The translations under genes and the position numbers were made by a program. Below, piece after piece: positions 59,400 to 64,000 of a stretch of DNA of 64,000 nt. The notes under the pieces were generated by a model. It had not been told where the DNA came from and did not search any database. It was given only the letters and a program-made list of their open reading frames with translations. Origin of the DNA: Elephas maximus indicus (lineage: Eukaryota > Chordata > Mammalia > Proboscidea > Elephantidae); assembly GCF_024166365.1 (NCBI RefSeq), contig NC_064820.1, positions 55,901,501 to 55,965,500 of the forward strand. The letters are read 5' to 3'. Position 1 is the stretch's first letter; the number at the start of each line of letters is the position of its first letter.

Positions 59400-59760
59400 T
59401 GGAGAGAAGTGGGAATGAGCGCTCAGCTCTTTAGGGAAGAGCATTCCACACAGAGGGAGCAAATACAAAGGACCTGAAGTTAGAGTGTGTTTGAGGAAGA
59501 GCCAGGAGTCCAGCTGAGTTAGCTAAAGAAACGGGGTATAAGGTGAGGTCAGAGAGATAGAGGAGTGGGATGATGCAGCTACTGAGGCAAAACCTACGCT
59601 TGAAAACAGTTAAGGAACATTTCCAGGTAGTATACTGTAATAAGAGATGCAGGTTGTATCAATGGAGGTAGAAGAAGGTTGTATGCAGGCTAGAAGAGTT
59701 AGGAGAGATTCCAGTTGAAAGTTTGTTCAAAAGTGGTCTGTGAACAGAGATATAATGGGA
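59400..59760 (-). mobile_element. L2-like LINE, antisense
   Basis: gaagagcattccacacagag, aaatacaaaggacctgaag, gtgaggtcagagagatagag and ggttgtatgcaggctagaag resemble antisense L2 text. Confidence 0.5.
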
Positions 59761-60864
59761 TAAATACTAATTTCATTTATGTCTATTTTTCCAGACATTG
59801 CCTGAAGATATGTGAAACGTATCTTGCTACTGAGCAAGTTAGTCAACAGGCACTGACTTGCTAACTGCACAAAAATGCTATTTTGAGAGAGAGACAGAGA
59901 TAGATGAGTTTCTCTTTTCACATAGAAGGAAAATAGGAACAAAGTGGAAAAATAGAGTGAATTCACGCGATGGTATTCTTAGTAGTTCTCCCAGTAATTG
60001 TTGGGCCAACATTCTTTCTCCTGTATCTCACTGTCTTGCTGTCAGCTGTTGGGAGCCAGCGACAGTCTGCCAGATGGCAGCTTACCCTCCAGCATGCTTA
60101 AGAAAAAGAGAATCTATTGAGTTGTTAGAAGGCACTAGTCATAATAAATGGATTTAAGAAGCAGTTTCAGTAGTCTTTTGGAGATGTTCATTGCCTACAG
60201 GATCAAATTTGTGAAAGAGCCTTGAAGTCACCTGGCCACATGCCACAGTACTCCAGAATTTGATGCAGTTACTTTGCCACAAAAAAAAAAGAAAAGAAGC
60301 AGCTTTAGACTTTTTCACATGCATTATAAACCCTATATAATACATCAGGAATTAGTGTATACTTCTCCTTGTATTTTTATAAGTGTGTGTATGGGTGGGT
60401 GTATGTATTAATAGAATTATCTTTGAAAGCCAGAATAGTAAACTGAAATTTTCTGGTATATTCTAATTTCCCCCTTAGGCTTAATAATATATTAAGGGGC
60501 TCATTTCTGGCCATGAAAAGTATTAATCACTTTTTTTAATATGAACAGAGTAATCATCAAATAAATGATGTATGTATACACTGTAAAAAATGACTACAAA
60601 TCAGGAAGAAGGGTATTATCACCCTGATGTCAACTAGAGTCTCTCTGCCTCTTAAAATTGTGGTAAGCTTCCTTCAAATTCCTATGTCACCCTTGTGAGA
60701 AAATACAATGCCTGCCCCAAGATTTCTCAGAACTCTCAGGAGGTATCCATTCCCATTGTCATTCAACCCCAACTTCCTGATTCTGTTGAATTTTTGTTCT
60801 CCACTCTGTTGGGTTTGATATTTGGTTTTATCCTACTTAACAAGCTAATATATTAGCTTGTTTG

Positions 60865-61255
60865 TATTTCATGGGTGCTGAAAGATGACTTGAGCCTCCT
60901 GGGTCAGAAACAAAGGACTTTATTACTCATGGCACAGCAAGCAGCATAAACATCAGCATATTTGTGTGGGTTTCCCTTATCCCTCCCAAGTCTCATGGGG
61001 GCTACCTGCACACACAGTGAGTTGCATTATAAGAGAAGAACACTGAGTTTGGGGAATGCGCTGTTTCACAGTAAGTATAAATGAAGCTTGCCCTTTGTCC
61101 CAAAGGGAGACATCACCTGGTCCCTCAAGGTTGCTTGCTATAAACACAACCCTGAGAGATGGTCTAGGTAAAGAGCAGTCATAGTCTTGCATTCTTGGCA
61201 TATCCACTGAGACCTGTAAAAGGACAAGAGACTCTTAGAAGAGCCTCTCCCAACA
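60865..61255. other. Unassigned, possibly LTR-derived
   Basis: Moderate GC with a repeat-like feel (gactttattactcatggc, ggctacctgcacacacag). No family recognised. Confidence 0.25.
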
Positions 61256-61271
61256 CACTCATTGTCCTGCC

Positions 61272-61432
61272 AAAAAAAAAAAAAAACCTGTTGTTGTCGA
61301 GTCAATTCTGACTCATAGTGATCCTATAGGACAGAGTAGAACTGCTCCATAGGGTTTCCAAGGAGTGGCTAGTGGATATGACCTGCTGACCTTTTTGTTA
61401 GCAGCTGAGCTCTTAACTACTGTGCCACCAGG
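61272..61432 (-). mobile_element. AfroSINE, antisense
   Basis: A run, then cctgttgttgtcgagtcaat to ctactgtgccaccaggg. The flanks cattgtcctgc and catcatcctgc are a likely target duplication (9 of 11). Confidence 0.92.
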
Positions 61433-62233
61433 GCATCATCCTGCAGTTGTTCCTTTAATTTGACTAAAAGATTGCGTCTTCTTTGTCGACTTTCCTCTAC
61501 AATCATTCATACGAGGCCTTTGTTTATACAGTGGGCTTTACCCAGTGTCTGTTGTAATAGGAGCCAAGTTGTTGTATCATACCTATATAAAGAGTTTCAA
61601 AAAGCATAGTAGTTCATACAAGTTCCAAATAGGTTTCAACCTCACAACTCAGTTGATGGCCATCCTTTCTCCCTTTCCCTCTTTCCATTGCTCTCTTCAT
61701 CTCCCCAAAGTCCTATTTAGTTTCCTCTTTAGTGTCCCTGCCTCCTTATCATTTAGGCCCCCAAAGTTTTATCTCTCACTCTTGTTTATCAGGGATTGTT
61801 TTAAGGAAAGATAGTTCCTCACTACAATGTAAATATATTTTTCTTCCCCAGTAAATACTAATCAATGCCATCAGTGTAATATTATTTAAAAAACCTTTGA
61901 GAGAGAGATTCAAAACAGTGATGGTGCCTGTGTGAAATAGGGGTGAGGGAGAGGAGGCAGGATGGACCAGGAAGGCCAGGAAGCAGAGGATCTTAGAACT
62001 GGCCAGAGCTGAAGAGGTAGGGGGCCCCAAGGCTGAGAATATGGTCTTATCCATCCAGATATGTCAACATTGCTAAGTGGCAGAATTTGCCTATTAAGTG
62101 TGAGTAATATGGGCATTTTTCAAGTGTACTTGAAAAAAAATTGTCATTGCTGATTTCAGCATGGTCTATATAAATAAAATGCAAAGAAATTGTCGTGAAT
62201 GTAAAATAATTTCCCTGAAAACAGTGAGAGGTT

Positions 62234-62626
62234 GTTGTTGTTCATTGCCATAGAGTCAGCTCAGACTCATGGGGACCCCATGTACAACAGAATGAGACAT
62301 TGCCCGCTCCAGTGCCATCTTCATGATCTTTGGTATGCTCAAGTCCATTGTTGTATCCACGGTGTATTTTGAGTACCTTCCAACCTAGGGGGTTCATCTT
62401 CAAGCACTATTATATTGGGCAATATTCTGTGGTGATCCATAGAATTTTACTGGCTGCTTTTTGGAAATAGATAGGTCTTTCTTCCTAGTCTGTTTTAGTC
62501 TGGAAGTTCTGCTGAAACCTGTCCACCATAGGTGACCCTGCTAGTATTTGAAAATACTAGTGGGTTAGCTTCAAACATCACAGCAGTACACAAGACACTT
62601 GACAAGCTGACAGACACAGGTGGTTG
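62234..62626 (-). mobile_element. Internally deleted RTE derivative, complete copy
   Basis: About 393 bp: reversed RTE tail and 3' UTR (62234 to about 62360), a join at ccacggtgtattttgag, then the reversed RTE 5' region to its very end (cagacacaggtggttg). The same join occurs in the copy at 27883-28589. Exact 11-bp duplications, agtgagaggtt, lie at 62223-62233 and 62627-62637. It has no coding capacity. Confidence 0.9.
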
Positions 62627-63234
62627 AGTGAGAGGTTATATGTATGTAAATGACCATTCCATTCTTAGGAATGGTACAGTGACTCTGTGTATTCCTTCCA
62701 CCTTCTTTTGATGCTTCCTGCATTGCTTTAATATTTTCCCATAGAATCCTTCAGTATTGCAACTCGAGGCTTGAATTATTTCTTCAGTTCTTTTGGCTTG
62801 AGAAATGCTCAGCATATTCATGCTTTTTGGTTTTTTAACTCTAGGTCTTTGTACATTTTCTTATAATACTCTGTCTACTCACCCTTTGAATTCTTGTGTT
62901 CAGTTCTTTTACTTTATCATTTCTTTCACTTTTCAAAAGCAAGTTTCAGAGTCTCTTCTAGCATCCACTTTGGTCTTTTCTTTCTTTCTTGTCTTTTTAA
63001 TGACCTATTGCTTTCTTTGCCTATGATGTCATTGATATAATTCCACAACTCATCTAGTCTTTGGTCATTAGTGTTTAATGAGTCAAATCTATTCTTGAGA
63101 TGGTCCCTAAATTCAAATGAAGTATACTCAAGGTCATACTTTTTATAAATTCATAAATAAAATAAAATTCATAAATAAATAAACTACAACTACAACTAAT
63201 TTTTGTCTTGAGAGATATATAGATATATATATAT

Positions 63235-64000
63235 TCGGAGATATTTTGGGTTTGGTTCCCTACCACTGCAATAAAGTGAATATCTCAATGAAGCAAGCCA
63301 CATGAATTTTTTGGTTTCCCAGCACATATAAAAGTTATGTTTATACTGTATTGTAGTCTATTAAGTGTGCAATAGCATTATATCTAAAAAAAACCATCTA
63401 CAAACCTTAAATAAAAAATACTTTATTGCTAAAAAATGCTAATAATCAACTGATCCTTCAACAAGTTGTAATCTTTTTGCTGGTGGAAGGCCTTGCCTTG
63501 ATGTTGATGCCAGCTGACTGAACAGGGTGGTGGTTGCTGAAGGTTGGGGTGATTGTGGCAGTTTCTTAAAACAAGACAACACAAACTTTGCCAAATCAAT
63601 TGACTCTTCCTTTCACAAAAGGTTTCTCTGTATTATGTGATACTTTTTGATAGCATTTTACCCACAGTAAAACTTCTTCCAAAGTTGTAGTCAGTCCTTC
63701 CAAACTCTGCCACTGCTTTATCAACTAAGTTTGTGTAATATTCTAAATCCTTTATTGTCATTTCAACAATGTTCACAGCATCTTCACCAGGAGTAGATTG
63801 CATGTCAAGAAACCACTCTCTTTGCTCATCAACAAGAAGCAACTTCTTATCCATTAAGGTTTTATCATGAGATTGCAGTAATTTAGTCATATATTCAGGC
63901 TCTACTTCTAATTCTAGTTCTCTTGCTATTTCCACCACATCTGAAGTTTCTTCCTCCCATGAGGTCTTGAACCCCTCAAAGTCATCCATAAGGACTGGAA
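63235..64000 (-). mobile_element. Tigger1 DNA transposon, 3' end with transposase remnant
   Basis: Starts with most of a Tigger1-type terminal repeat (tcggagatattttgggtttg); its outermost bases are replaced by a TA run. On the minus strand 63633-63989 is an open frame for the C-terminal part of a Tigger (pogo-type) transposase, with STPGEDAVNIVEMTIKDLEY and KLLLVDEQREWFLDM as recognisable pieces. The frame stops early compared with the usual C-terminus, and the catalytic domain lies beyond the window. It is an old transposon copy in an intron and not the host TIGD1 gene. Confidence 0.9.

Larger units (their letters stand above)
40343..64000 (+). other. ITGA2: ITGA2 intron 1 (partial)
   Basis: Begins at the strong donor gtaagc. 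I searched the + strand for the expected exon 2, which begins the mature N-terminus and first beta-propeller blade, and saw no match, so the intron probably runs past the window end. Stretches not otherwise listed (42200-43110, 45300-46620, 46680-47330, 51043-52240, 53831-55300, 56560-57640, 59760-60860, 62640-63230) show no gene and no repeat I can name. A TA/TG-rich tract lies at 58030-58140. Confidence 0.8.

Noticed and set aside
63633..63989. Host TIGD1-like gene
   Set aside because: Adjacent Tigger1 terminal repeat and intronic position indicate a transposon copy.
40343..64000. ITGA2 exon 2
   Set aside because: No stretch matching the expected start of the mature protein with splice sites was seen; the intron is presumably longer than the window.

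Overview
This is a stretch of mammalian nuclear genome, almost certainly from an afrotherian and most likely an elephant or close relative. The lineage call rests on about 25 copies of a tRNA-derived SINE of AfroSINE type and on many copies of an RTE/BovB-type LINE that shares its 3' tail. No bacterial-style genes, operons or CRISPR arrays are present. 

Only two host coding pieces are visible, both on the + strand. At 1914-1958 is the last coding exon of the integrin alpha-1 gene (ITGA1): a clean splice acceptor followed by IGFFKRPLKKKMEK and a stop. At 40273-40342 is coding exon 1 of the integrin alpha-2 gene (ITGA2): a start codon in a CpG island with GC boxes, a signal-peptide-like reading frame ending ...LVLMFSQ, and a strong splice donor in phase 1. 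This matches the known mammalian order ITGA1 then ITGA2, tail to head. The two genes encode collagen-binding alpha subunits that pair with integrin beta-1. 

Layout: 1-1913 is the last ITGA1 intron. 1914 to about 9725 is the ITGA1 terminal exon, almost all 3' UTR, with three SINEs and a nested RTE fragment. About 9725-39900 is intergenic and dominated by repeats: a roughly 5.7 kb antisense L1 (14358-21340) split by an RTE copy, a TIR-bounded DNA transposon (21696-22155), SINE clusters, a near-full-length but dead RTE element (30339-33733), and a three-layer nest of L2, LTR and RTE (about 34975-37700). About 39900-40345 is the ITGA2 promoter CpG island and exon 1. 40343-64000 is ITGA2 intron 1, with no second exon recognised; it holds SINEs, RTE, L1, L2 and MIR pieces and ends in the C-terminal part of a Tigger1 transposon. 

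The most interesting material is in the repeats. Two RTE copies have 5' inversions of the kind explained by twin priming. Two RTE copies share one internal-deletion breakpoint and look like a non-autonomous family. Older SINE copies carry a middle segment resembling the RTE 5' region as well as the RTE 3' tail. One RTE insertion is only about 31 bp long yet has target-site duplications. In ITGA2 exon 1 a CTGCGG hexamer repeat puts arginines into the hydrophobic part of the predicted signal peptide. No new multi-gene system was found.
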